Assembly (NCBI GenBank): GCA_945903445.1
Contig: CAMDNZ010000068.1
Coordinates: 1-12,705 of the forward strand
DNA length: 12,705 bases
Source: Bordetella parapertussis
GTDB taxonomy: Bacteria; Pseudomonadota; Gammaproteobacteria; Burkholderiales; Burkholderiaceae_B
Direction: 5' to 3'
Shown: piece by piece, positions 1 through 7,203 of the stretch
How the letters are laid out: the number at the start of each line of letters is the position of its first letter
How positions within the stretch are numbered: the stretch's first letter is position 1
The notes under the pieces: generated by a model
Told to the model about the DNA's origin: nothing
The model's database searches: none
Seen by the model: the letters and a program-made list of their open reading frames with translations, nothing else
Program-made: the position numbers and the translations under genes

Positions 1-2
1 GC

Positions 3-107
3 TTTGGTAAAACACCATGGCATACCTTCCAGGAGTCAAAACAACTCGCTCTCGATAAACAGTTGAATCGGACAATGCCGACACCGTCTCCTTCTTTAGG
101 CGCTTAA
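3..107 (+). CDS. IS481-family-like transposase, C-terminal fragment (34 aa visible)
   Basis: The open frame enters from the left edge and ends at TAA 105-107. The visible residues begin FGKTPWHTFQESK and continue through LDKQLNRTMP. A (Y/F)GKTP..TF motif followed by a short basic tail is typical of the extreme C-terminus of DDE transposases in the IS481/IS3-like group, after the catalytic rve core. The core itself is not in the window. The frame ends 11 bases before the terminal inverted repeat, as expected for an IS transposase. The gene is partial only because the window starts here; whether this copy is intact cannot be judged. The family call rests on motif memory and agrees with the N-terminal fragment at the other edge. 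Confidence 0.7.
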   Translation, partial: FGKTPWHTFQESKQLALDKQLNRTMPTPSPSLGA

Positions 108-118
108 TAGAGTTGTAC

Positions 119-144
119 TGTCAGATTAAATCGTGGCTAGGACA
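119..144 (+). repeat. IS right terminal inverted repeat (IRR)
   Basis: The 26 bases start with TGTCAGATTAA and end GGACA. They pair with the IS left end at 12561-12586, with 20 of 26 positions identical after reverse complementation. The repeat contains a GTG (133-135) in frame with the downstream yihY gene and an AGGA (139-142) that could act as its ribosome-binding site. Confidence 0.75.
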
Positions 145-156
145 TATTATCGCCCG

Positions 157-1515
157 ATGACTCGACGCTCGACGCCTGCAGACCGCCCACGACCGGCTCT
201 CACCGCCTGGTTGGCCCGTTGCGCCAAAGTCGCTCGATTCGCCTGGGCCCAAGTCGCCGAACAGCAACTGCTGCAAGTGGCGGCAAGCCTGACGTTTACC
301 GCAGTGCTTGCCATGGTTCCGATGTTAGCAGTCGTGCTGTCGCTATTCACTGCGTTTCCGCTATTTCAAGAGTTTCGCATTGCGTTGGAGCAATTCCTCA
401 CGCAAAGCCTGATGCCACCCACGGTATCCGAAAACATTATGGAGTATCTGAACCAGTTCGCTTTGCAGGCCTCGCGCCTGACGGCTATTGGCGGCGCATT
501 TTTGATTGTCACATCGATATTCATGATTATGACGATCGATCAGACTTTGAATGACATCTGGCACGTCACCCGCCAACGGCCCCTGCCTCAACGGGCGTTG
601 GTGTACTGGGCGGTATTGACGCTGGGGCCGGTAGTCACCGGTGCCAGTCTTTGGGCGACTTCTTATGTCGCGCGCGAATCGATGGGTTTGGTGGGCGATG
701 TCCCCGGCATCTTGGGCGTGTTGGTATCGTTCTTACCGCTCCTGGTCACCGGTGCCGGGTTTACTGTGCTGTTCGTCGTAGTACCCAATCGTCGGGTGTT
801 TTGGCGCGACGCCATGATCGGCGGGTTCGGCGCAGCCATCGTGCTGGAAATCATGAAGGCGGGTTTCGCTTACTACCTGACTCAATTCCCTACCTACACC
901 GTCATTTACGGTGCATTTGCCACACTGCCCATCTTTCTGCTGTGGGTTTATCTATCCTGGCTGGCGATTCTGGTGGGCGCAGTCACTGCCGCCAGTCTGC
1001 CTTTGATCAGGCTGGGTCGATGGGAGCCCGACCGCGAACCCGGCGCGCCGTTTCTGGACGCCATCGGCGTACTACGGCTGCTGCGTCAAGCCTTGGGGCA
1101 ACGACCGACAGATGCCTTGGGGCAACGACCGACAGATCGCAGCGCAACGTTTCTTGCTGCCCACTTGCGACTGCAATTCGCCGAACTGTATCGGGTACTC
1201 GAAACCTTAGAACAAATGGGCATGATCGCCCGTACCAGCGATAATCGCTGGCTTCTGTCGTGCGACCCGGCCACTACCTCACTCACACCGCTGTTCGACA
1301 ATCTGCTGCTGAATCGGGCACAAGCGCGCCTTCAGAACGATCCCGATGCTTTGCGCGTCTTGCGCAGCATTTTGATGGGCGACGAGCCGCCAATGCTGGA
1401 GGAATTACGTCAAACGGCGCAAAATAGCGATAAGCTCGGGCTAGATCCTGCCGATCGCACACCTGTCGTGGCGACGACGGCACAGGGAGACAATCATCAT
1501 GCTAAAAGTCAGTGA
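157..1515 (+). CDS. YihY/BrkB-family inner-membrane protein (UPF0761)
   Basis: This is a polytopic inner-membrane protein of the YihY/BrkB family; brkB was named for serum resistance in Bordetella, but the molecular function is unsettled. The core motif VAASLTFTAVLAMVPM near residue 50 is the family hallmark, and about six hydrophobic segments follow (roughly residues 45-67, 110-130, 148-174, 186-209, 220-240 and 250-282 from this start). A soluble, winged-helix-like C-terminal region of about 150 residues follows. The frame is open from GTG 133, but 133-144 lies inside the IS inverted repeat, so ATG 157 is preferred (452 aa); AGGA at 139-142 is the nearest ribosome-binding site, 14 bases away. 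The true native start may have been lost to the IS. The soluble domain carries an 8-residue tandem duplication (LGQRPTDA type). The last 17 bases overlap the CBS gene. Confidence 0.9.
   Translation: MTRRSTPADRPRPALTAWLARCAKVARFAWAQVAEQQLLQVAASLTFTAVLAMVPMLAVVLSLFTAFPLFQEFRIALEQFLTQSLMPPTVSENIMEYLNQFALQASRLTAIGGAFLIVTSIFMIMTIDQTLNDIWHVTRQRPLPQRALVYWAVLTLGPVVTGASLWATSYVARESMGLVGDVPGILGVLVSFLPLLVTGAGFTVLFVVVPNRRVFWRDAMIGGFGAAIVLEIMKAGFAYYLTQFPTYTVIYGAFATLPIFLLWVYLSWLAILVGAVTAASLPLIRLGRWEPDREPGAPFLDAIGVLRLLRQALGQRPTDALGQRPTDRSATFLAAHLRLQFAELYRVLETLEQMGMIARTSDNRWLLSCDPATTSLTPLFDNLLLNRAQARLQNDPDALRVLRSILMGDEPPMLEELRQTAQNSDKLGLDPADRTPVVATTAQGDNHHAKSQ
1090..1137 (+). repeat. Perfect in-frame tandem duplication, 2 x 24 bp, within yihY
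   Basis: Bases 1090-1113 and 1114-1137 are identical 24-mers, each encoding ALGQRPTD in the yihY frame. The copies are exact and abut with no spacer, and the match does not extend beyond them. This suggests a recent slippage or duplication. It lies just after the last membrane segment, in the linker before the soluble domain. Confidence 0.95.
1484..1490 (+). promoter_or_regulatory. Ribosome-binding site of the CBS-domain gene
   Basis: AGGGAGA lies 8 bases before ATG 1499 and inside the last codons of yihY. It supports translation starting at 1499 despite the 17-bp overlap with yihY. Confidence 0.7.
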
Positions 1516-1960
1516 AATTTTGCGTGTCAAAGGGGACACGCTGTATACCGCCAGCCCCGACATGCTGGTGTCCCATGCCGTCGACGTCATGAGCCAGCAA
1601 GACATCGGCTCTTTGGTCGTGATGGACGCAGGCATGCTGGTCGGCATGCTGACGTTCCGTGAAATCATTCGGCACGTTCACGCCAGCGGCGGCAACATTG
1701 GCGACAGTACGATCCGCGGCATCATGGATGACGCACCGGTTAGCGTTTCGCCCAACAGCAGTGCCGACGAAGTCCAGCGGCTGATGCTGGAAAAACACGC
1801 ACGTTACATCCCAGTGATGGATGGTCCGACCTTGATGGGCGTCATTTCGTTCTACGACATGGCCCAAGCGATCGTTGCAGCGCAAAAGTTCGAGAACAAT
1901 ATGCTCAAAGCTTATATTCGCGATTGGCCAACCGACAGCGAAGAAACCGCCGCGTCATAA
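1499..1960 (+). CDS. CBS-domain pair protein
   Basis: This 153-residue soluble protein is almost entirely two CBS domains (about residues 7-62 and 73-127). Both have the usual pattern of a hydrophobic strand, a helix and a G(V/M)(L/I)(T/S)xx(D/E) ending: GMLTFREI near residue 49 and GVISFYDM near 114. CBS pairs bind adenosine nucleotides (AMP, ATP, SAM) and usually act as regulatory sensors; no catalytic domain is fused here. The start has a strong AGGGAGA Shine-Dalgarno. The gene overlaps the end of yihY by 17 bp in another frame, so the two are probably co-transcribed and may be translationally coupled. It converges on dusA with only 4 bases between the stop codons. The ligand and partner are unknown. 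Confidence 0.92.
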   Translation: MLKVSEILRVKGDTLYTASPDMLVSHAVDVMSQQDIGSLVVMDAGMLVGMLTFREIIRHVHASGGNIGDSTIRGIMDDAPVSVSPNSSADEVQRLMLEKHARYIPVMDGPTLMGVISFYDMAQAIVAAQKFENNMLKAYIRDWPTDSEETAAS

Positions 1961-1964
1961 GCAT

Positions 1965-2963
1965 TCAAACCGCGTCGCGAGTTTGGCGTAAAGTGCGCCA
2001 CGCTTCGTAAAATAGATCGGCGTCGTTGGGAGCCAGCAGATTGGGGTCCGATAGCATTTGCCGCCAACGACGCGCCCCAGGTTGCCCGTTGACCAGGCCC
2101 AGCAAGGGACGGGTTAGCATGCGCAAGGGCACGCCACGCAGCAAATGCGGTGGCGCATAGGCCGCCATCGCGTCCACCACTTGCGCATCGGTGGGCAACT
2201 TCAACTCCGGCCACAGCCGATGGCTGATTTCGGACAACACGCGCGGTGTGTGCCAAGCGGCCCGACCCATCATCACGCCATCCAGCCCCGGTAATACCGC
2301 GATAACGTCGGATGCCGTCGCCAGACCGCCGTTAATGACGATGGTCGCGTCCGGGAAATCGGCCTTCAATTGACGTACCGCACCGTAGCGCAGCGGTGGA
2401 ATGTCGCGGTTATCTTTGGGCGACAACCCCTTGAGCACCGCGTTTCGCGCATGCACGACGAACACCCGGCAACCCGTGTCATACAGCGTGCCGACAAAAT
2501 CCCGAACGAATCCATACTCCTCGTCGTAATCCAAGCCCAGCCGATGCTTTACGGTCACGGGAATATCGACGGCGTCCTGCATGGCCTTGATACAGTCTGC
2601 GACCAGCCCGGGCTCGGCCATCAGGCAGGCGCCGAAGGCGCCTCGTTGGACGCGCTCCGACGGGCAGCCACAGTTCAGATTGATCTCGTCGTAGCCCCAT
2701 TGCTGCCCCAGGCGGGCCGAATGCGCCAACGCCTCTGGCTCACTGCCGCCCAGTTGCAGAGCGACAGGATGCTCGGTGTCGTCGAAATCCAGATGCCTGG
2801 CGGGCGAGCCGTGAACCAATGCACCGGTGGTGATCATTTCGGTGTACAGACGGGCACGGGGGGCCAGCAGCCGATGGAAATAACGGCAATGTCGGTCGGT
2901 CACGTCGATCATCGGCGCGACACACAATGTCCAATCGGCTGCGGTCGTAGACTCAGATTGCAT
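1965..2963 (-). CDS. dusA: tRNA-dihydrouridine synthase A
   Basis: This flavoenzyme uses FMN and NADPH to reduce specific D-loop uridines of tRNA (U20/U20a in the DusA class) to dihydrouridine. The 332-residue length fits DusA. An N-terminal APMIDVTDRHCR strand starts the TIM barrel. The NLNCGCPSERVQ motif holds the catalytic Cys at residue 100, and the following GAFGACLM is characteristic of DusA. VKHRLGLD (from about 138), VVHAR (about 169), INGG (about 210) and MGRAA (about 232) form the flavin site. The C-terminal helical domain has the DusA-type HLLRG and GQPGARRWRQ motifs. ATG 2963 matches the expected start. The gene is divergent from thrB across 93 bases and convergent with the CBS gene. 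It looks intact. Confidence 0.96.
   Translation of the reverse strand: MQSESTTAADWTLCVAPMIDVTDRHCRYFHRLLAPRARLYTEMITTGALVHGSPARHLDFDDTEHPVALQLGGSEPEALAHSARLGQQWGYDEINLNCGCPSERVQRGAFGACLMAEPGLVADCIKAMQDAVDIPVTVKHRLGLDYDEEYGFVRDFVGTLYDTGCRVFVVHARNAVLKGLSPKDNRDIPPLRYGAVRQLKADFPDATIVINGGLATASDVIAVLPGLDGVMMGRAAWHTPRVLSEISHRLWPELKLPTDAQVVDAMAAYAPPHLLRGVPLRMLTRPLLGLVNGQPGARRWRQMLSDPNLLAPNDADLFYEAWRTLRQTRDAV
1966..1985. terminator. Possible bidirectional hairpin between convergent CBS and dusA genes
   Basis: CAAAC at 1966-1970 pairs with GTTTG at 1981-1985, and CGC 1971-1973 pairs with GCG 1977-1979 around a GTC loop, with A1980 bulged. It sits at the junction of the two convergent stop codons and partly inside the dusA 3' end. 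No T-run follows on either strand, so intrinsic termination is uncertain. Confidence 0.3.
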
Positions 2964-3056
2964 GCAAAGAACTCAAAAAATGCCCGGTAGAATACGGTGC
3001 TTTACTCGTTCGCCTCTGGCCCGCTACGGGCTGCCCGTACAGGACACAACCGCACC
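2964..3056. promoter_or_regulatory. Divergent intergenic region of dusA and thrB, presumed to hold both promoters
   Basis: These 93 bases must carry the start signals of both genes. TAGAAT at 2988-2993 is a fair -10 candidate for thrB, and the overlapping complement TATTCT (2989-2994 on the - strand) is a candidate for dusA; together they form the near-symmetric GTAGAATAC. No convincing -35 hexamer at 16-18 bases was found for either, so this is tentative. AGGA at 3041-3044 is the likely thrB ribosome-binding site. Confidence 0.3.
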
Positions 3057-4025
3057 ATGGCTGTATTCACCCCCGTTTCCGAGGACGACGCGCGCGAACT
3101 GTTGACGCGCTATGACTTGGGCGATTTCGTTTCGTTGCGCGGCATTACCGCAGGCATCGAGAATACGAATTTCTTTTTAGCGACCACCCAAGGCGAATAC
3201 GTCCTCACGCTGTTCGAAGTGCTGACGCAGTCACAACTTCCATTTTATATCGAGCTGATGCATCACCTTGCACAGCGCGATATTCCGGTGCCTCATCCGC
3301 AAACCCTGCGCGACGGCACCCGCCTGACCCGGTTCAAAGACAAGCCATCTGCCATCGTCAGCCGCTTGCAAGGCGGCTACGAAGCCTCGCCCGGTGTGGC
3401 GCATTGCGCCCTGGCGGGCGAAACCCTGGCTCGGGCCCATTTGGCGGCTCAAGATTTTCCTATCGAACAACCCAATCTGCGGGGCCTGCCCTGGTGGGAA
3501 AGCACGGCATTGGCGGTCCAACCGTTTCTGAACGACAGCCAAAAATCCTTGTTGAGCGACACCTTGCAAGAGCAACGCGACATGGCCACATCGCCCGCCT
3601 ACGGCTCGCTGCCGCGCGGACCGTCCCATTGCGACCTCTTCCGCGACAATGTACTGTTTGCCGGTACGTTCGAATCGCCTCGCATGGGTGGTTTCATCGA
3701 TTTCTACTTCGCCGGTTGGGACACCTGGCTGTTCGATGTGGCCGTCAGCCTGAACGATTGGTGCATCGACCGCGACACGGGCGTATTCGATGCCGCAAGA
3801 ACTAACGCCTGGCTCGCGGCTTACGCCGAGGTCCGTCCCTTTACCAATGCCGAAACGTCACTATGGCCAGCCATGCTGCGCGGCGCCGCACTGAGGTTCT
3901 GGCTGTCACGCTTGTATGATTACTATCGTCCACGCGAAGCACAAACGCTCAAGCCTCATGATCCTACTCATTTTGAACGGGTGCTAAACGCGCGTCGCGT
4001 CCATCCGACCCCAATACTGCCATAA
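3057..4025 (+). CDS. thrB: Homoserine kinase (ThrB, aminoglycoside-phosphotransferase fold)
   Basis: It phosphorylates homoserine to O-phosphohomoserine with ATP, the penultimate step of threonine synthesis, in the cytoplasm. This is the APH/choline-kinase-fold type found in Pseudomonas and Burkholderiales, not the GHMP-type ThrB of enterics. The N-terminal GITAGIENTNFFL (from about residue 29) is the nucleotide-loop signature of this family. The catalytic loop is HCDLFRDN (residues 191-198, with Asp193 and Asn198), and the metal-binding Asp215 follows in GFIDF. GWDTWLFDVAVSLNDWC (220-236) is also typical. The frame is open back to GTG 2997, but ATG 3057 (322 aa, MAVFTPVSE) matches the family start and has AGGA upstream. 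It is followed after 33 bases by the BPSS1780 gene, probably in one transcript. Confidence 0.94.
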   Translation: MAVFTPVSEDDARELLTRYDLGDFVSLRGITAGIENTNFFLATTQGEYVLTLFEVLTQSQLPFYIELMHHLAQRDIPVPHPQTLRDGTRLTRFKDKPSAIVSRLQGGYEASPGVAHCALAGETLARAHLAAQDFPIEQPNLRGLPWWESTALAVQPFLNDSQKSLLSDTLQEQRDMATSPAYGSLPRGPSHCDLFRDNVLFAGTFESPRMGGFIDFYFAGWDTWLFDVAVSLNDWCIDRDTGVFDAARTNAWLAAYAEVRPFTNAETSLWPAMLRGAALRFWLSRLYDYYRPREAQTLKPHDPTHFERVLNARRVHPTPILP

Positions 4026-4058
4026 TCCGACCACTTTTCACGCCTCGACTCAAGCGCC

Positions 4059-4856
4059 ATGCAAGCAGCCATTCTTCCCCCCCTAGCCGGTTGGCACTGG
4101 GCCCGCGACGGTTTTGCGATCTTTCGCAAACAACCCGTCGCCATGTTTATGTGGGCGATGGCCATCACGCTGTTCGTGTCGCTGGCAGCCGCGACGCCGC
4201 CTATCGGACCGCTGTTTTTCGTTGCGCTGATGCCAGTGGTCACGCTGTTGACCCTATCGGCCTGCAAACATATCGCGGCCGATCGCGTCATGTTGCCGTC
4301 CATGTGGTTCAAGCCGCTCAAGCAACCAGGCGTGTTTCGCAAGCTCGTTGGAATGGGTTTGATGTACGGCGTCATTTCCTTGACGGCTGGCTTGGCCGTT
4401 TTCATGCCCTTTGCACGCGATATTGCCGACGCTTTTGTTTTGGTGTCGGCTCAAGCCGATCTAGAACCGCTGATAGAAGCCGTGTGGTTGCCATTGCTGG
4501 CGTTCATCGTGGTGTATGTCGTGCTGGCCGCGCTGTTCTGGCATGCCCCGGCACTCACTGCCTGGCACCACATCAAGCTGACCCAAGCCCTGTTCTATTC
4601 CGGCATCGCCTGCTGGCGTAATAAATTGCCGTTTCTGGTTTACGGTGCGACGTGGTTCGGCGTGTTTTTCGTCATCGATCTCGCGGCAGGCGCGTTGATG
4701 TGGCTGGGCGTTTCACCGTCGGTGGTACAGATGCTTCAGATGCCGTTCAACATCGCGGCCGGTGGTGCGCTGTATTGCAGCTTTTATCCAGCCTATGTGT
4801 CGGTGTTCGATATCGAGAACTGCACGCCGGTTGCACTCGGATCAGAGCAAACATAG
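4059..4856 (+). CDS. BPSS1780-family polytopic membrane protein
   Basis: This 265-residue integral membrane protein has about six hydrophobic segments (roughly 28-47, 50-66, 98-118, 143-163, 190-213 and 225-245) and no recognisable enzyme motif. The N-terminal pattern, a GWxWxxxGFxxFRKQP stretch running straight into the first helix, and the overall length match the BPSS1780 family of betaproteobacterial membrane proteins, often found beside thrB. The function is unknown. It starts 33 bases after the thrB stop with no strong Shine-Dalgarno, so coupling to thrB expression is plausible. The next 106 bases before the amidase show no convincing terminator. Confidence 0.85.
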   Translation: MQAAILPPLAGWHWARDGFAIFRKQPVAMFMWAMAITLFVSLAAATPPIGPLFFVALMPVVTLLTLSACKHIAADRVMLPSMWFKPLKQPGVFRKLVGMGLMYGVISLTAGLAVFMPFARDIADAFVLVSAQADLEPLIEAVWLPLLAFIVVYVVLAALFWHAPALTAWHHIKLTQALFYSGIACWRNKLPFLVYGATWFGVFFVIDLAAGALMWLGVSPSVVQMLQMPFNIAAGGALYCSFYPAYVSVFDIENCTPVALGSEQT

Positions 4857-4948
4857 CGTTGTGAAACACGCAGCAGCGTAAGGCTCCTACTACTTCTTCT
4901 ACAGGTGAAACTCCGGTCGAGCCGCTTGTGCTTTGCGGCAAAATGAAC

Positions 4949-4955
4949 GGAGAAG
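4949..4955 (+). promoter_or_regulatory. Ribosome-binding site deciding the GTG start of the amidase
   Basis: GGAGAAG lies 7 bases before GTG 4963. The alternative in-frame TTG at 4933 has no such site, and starting there would put an unlikely charged stretch before the signal peptide. Confidence 0.65.
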
Positions 4956-4962
4956 TAACGAC

Positions 4963-7203
4963 GTGAGAAGTCTATCCACTTTGCATTTATGCTTGCGCTT
5001 GCCTGTCATGGCAGGTTCGAGCCTGATCCTGTCCGCATGTGTCCTCTCGTCCGACTCGGACGTGGCTCCCCGCGCGTCTACGCCAGACACAGCCGGACCG
5101 GCAGTTTCGTTGCAGACGGCCACCATTGCTCAAATGCAACACGCCATGGCGGTCGGCGAAGTGTCCAGCGTCGAATTGGCTGCACTCTATCTAAATCGCA
5201 TCCATGCCTATGACGCAAACGGCATCAAGTTGAATTCCGTGCCTGTCCTAAATCCTAAGGCATTCGTTGCTGCGGCGGAGGCAGACCGATTACGGGCGGC
5301 GGGCATCGTACTCGGTCCGCTACACGGCATCCCCTTCACAGTCAAAGACAGCTTCAAAGTCAGTGGATTGACGATCTCGGCGGGTTCGCCTGCGTTCAAG
5401 AACCTGATGGCAAAAGACAATGCATTCACTGTCGACAGAATCTTTGAGTCTGGGGGCGTATTGATCGGCAAGACTAATATGCCGCCCATGGCCGCCGGTG
5501 GGATGCAGCGCGGCCTCTACGTCCGACCTGAAAGCCCATACAACGCCGATTATCTGACCGCAGCGTGGTACTCCGGCTCGTCCAGTGGGTCGGGCACGGC
5601 TACCGCTTCCAATTTCGCAGCGTTCGGCATGGGAGAAGAAACGGTGTCTTCCGGCCGTTCGCCGGCATCTAACAACGCGCTCGTCGCATACACGCCATCG
5701 CGAGGCGTCATTTCCATTCGCGGCAACTGGCCACTCTTTCCTCTGCGCGACGTCGTGGTGCCCCACACCCGCAGTGTCGAAGACATGCTTCAAATCTTGA
5801 ATGTCATCGTGGCCGACGATCCCGACCCGACAGGCGACTTCTGGCGCAGCCAATCGGTCGTGCCAATACCCGCAGCCTCGTCCGTACGACCTGCCGATTA
5901 TCTCGACCTTCGAGATCCAGATGCACTGAAAGGGAAGCGAATCGGCGTACCCAGAATGTATATTGGCCAGGATCCGGCAGCAGCCCGACCCATCGTGGTG
6001 CGCCCGTCCATCCTCGCACTGTGGGAACGCGCGGTCCACGACCTGCGTGCTCTGGGCGCAGAGGTCATCGAAGTCGATTTTCCGGTTCAAAGCAATTATG
6101 AACGCGACCGACCTTCGGCCCGCGACATGGTCGACCGCGGATTTGTACCCGAAACATGGAGCGATATCGAGTATGGCCCGGTGCAAGCCTATTGGGCCGA
6201 AGCTTTTCTCAAAAGCGTCGGCGATCCAAATTATCCGAGCTGGGCGGATATCGATCCCGCCGTAGTTTTTCCCAATCCTCCCGGTTCGGTCGATGCGCGC
6301 CGAGGCAACGACAATCACAACTATCGCGAGATCGTGAATCTCATCCGAGCGGGTGTGTACCCGATATCCGAACTACCCGGCTATGCCTAAGCACTCGCAG
6401 GTCTGGAAACCACTCGTAAAATCGACCTCGAAGACTGGATGCAAACACATCGCCTGGACATCGTGGCGTTCCCCGCCAACGCAAACGTGGGCCGCGCCGA
6501 CGCCGATACACAAGACGACGCCTACGACGAAGCCTGGCAAAACGGCAATTATTTTTCCAACATGAATGAATCCATGCGGCACTTGGGCATTCCCAGCGTG
6601 TCCGTCAGCATGGGCAGCATGTCCGATACGAGCATGCCCGTTAATCTGACGCTGATCGCCGAGGCCTACCGCGACAATGATCTGCTTCGCTACGCCTACG
6701 CCTACGAACATGCCACTCAACGTCGTCCACTGGCGCCTCGCGTACCGGCACTGGCCGACGAAATCATCAACGACGGTGCAACCCGTTTCGTTCCACCCCA
6801 CGAGCGCAAAGAAACGCTTCCGCCAATCCAGACGTTGAACGCCTCGATCCATGGCACCACACTTGCCCTCTCGGGAAAGTCCGTCGATCAGAGCACGCTC
6901 GCCTTTACTCGGGTATATGTGAACGGAAAAAAACTGGCTACACAGGGAACCGCCGAGAACTGGTCTGCGCGGCTTGAACTGCCTCTAGACAAAAATCGTA
7001 GTGTGCCCACCCACTCGCTTTTTATCTTGGCGGTATCCAAGGACGATCTAGGTAACGCCTCGGTCATTACCCGATGCATCCCAGTTGGTATCGGAGAACT
7101 CCACCACCGACCATGCGCGGCAGCACAGCACTATGCGGTTGGGCCGAAGATGCCGGACGATTTTGATACATCGATCCGATCGATCCAGGAAAACGACGGT
7201 TAA
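4963..7203 (+). pseudogene. Amidase-signature lipoprotein interrupted by one in-frame TAA
   Basis: This amidase-signature hydrolase would cleave amide bonds; the substrate is unknown. From GTG 4963 it has a signal peptide ending in lipobox LSAC (Cys26), predicting a lipid-anchored envelope protein. The Ser-cisSer-Lys triad is visible: Lys128 in GIPFTVKDS, the serine run of GSSSGSG (206-208) and Ser230 in GEETVSSGRSPA. The frame stops at TAA 6388-6390 (codon 476), but the same frame continues without shift to 7203. The continuation encodes the rest of the amidase fold (ALAGLETTRKIDLEDW, then DIVAFPANANVG, then NESMRHLGIPSVSV) and an Ig-like C-terminal stretch ending near NASVITR. One substitution, for example GAA to TAA, explains the break. 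The 476-codon product lacks a conserved part of the fold, so it is probably inactive. The last 156 bases overlap the DUF192 gene antisense. An ATG at 6439 could only yield a fragment. Confidence 0.85.
6388..6390 (+). other. In-frame premature stop codon (TAA) in the amidase
   Basis: The codon lies between PGYA and ALAGLETTRK, where related amidases usually have an acidic residue (GYAEAL-type). The flanking frame is identical on both sides, so this is a nonsense mutation rather than a frameshift. TAA has no known recoding role in this setting. Confidence 0.85.

Larger units (their letters stand above)
1..144 (+). mobile_element. Right end of an IS481-like insertion sequence (partial, runs off window)
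   Basis: This stretch holds the last codons of a transposase followed by a terminal inverted repeat at 119-144. The boundary at 144 is placed by comparison with the IS end at 12561-12586. The reverse complement of that end matches 119-144 at 20 of 26 positions, including an 11-base perfect block (TGTCAGATTAA), and both repeats have TGT..ACA-type outer ends. The element lies in + orientation. Its last bases run into the start region of the next gene, so it has replaced that gene's native upstream DNA. The target-site duplication cannot be tested because the left end of this copy is outside the window. Confidence 0.8.

Noticed and set aside
137..140. CTAG as an IS481-type insertion target
   Set aside because: The CTAG lies inside the inferred 26-bp inverted repeat rather than at the junction, so it cannot be the duplicated target of this copy.
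2370..2990. 206-residue + strand open frame opposite dusA
   Set aside because: It is antisense to conserved dusA motifs and has no recognisable features.
4857..4962. Terminator or promoter between the BPSS1780 gene and the amidase
   Set aside because: GCCGC/GCGGC (4921-4925/4935-4939) forms only a 5-bp stem with a 9-base loop, and no -35/-10 pair with proper spacing was found.
5320..6318. 332-residue open frame on the - strand opposite the amidase
   Set aside because: It lies wholly antisense to a clearly recognisable amidase, shows no family motifs, and looks like a composition artefact of the coding strand.
6388..6390. Programmed stop-codon recoding in the amidase
   Set aside because: TAA is not a selenocysteine or pyrrolysine codon, and no special downstream structure was seen; a nonsense mutation is simpler.
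6439..7203. A separate gene starting at ATG 6439
   Set aside because: It is in the same frame as the upstream amidase and encodes the missing C-terminal part of that fold, so it is the 3' part of one interrupted gene.
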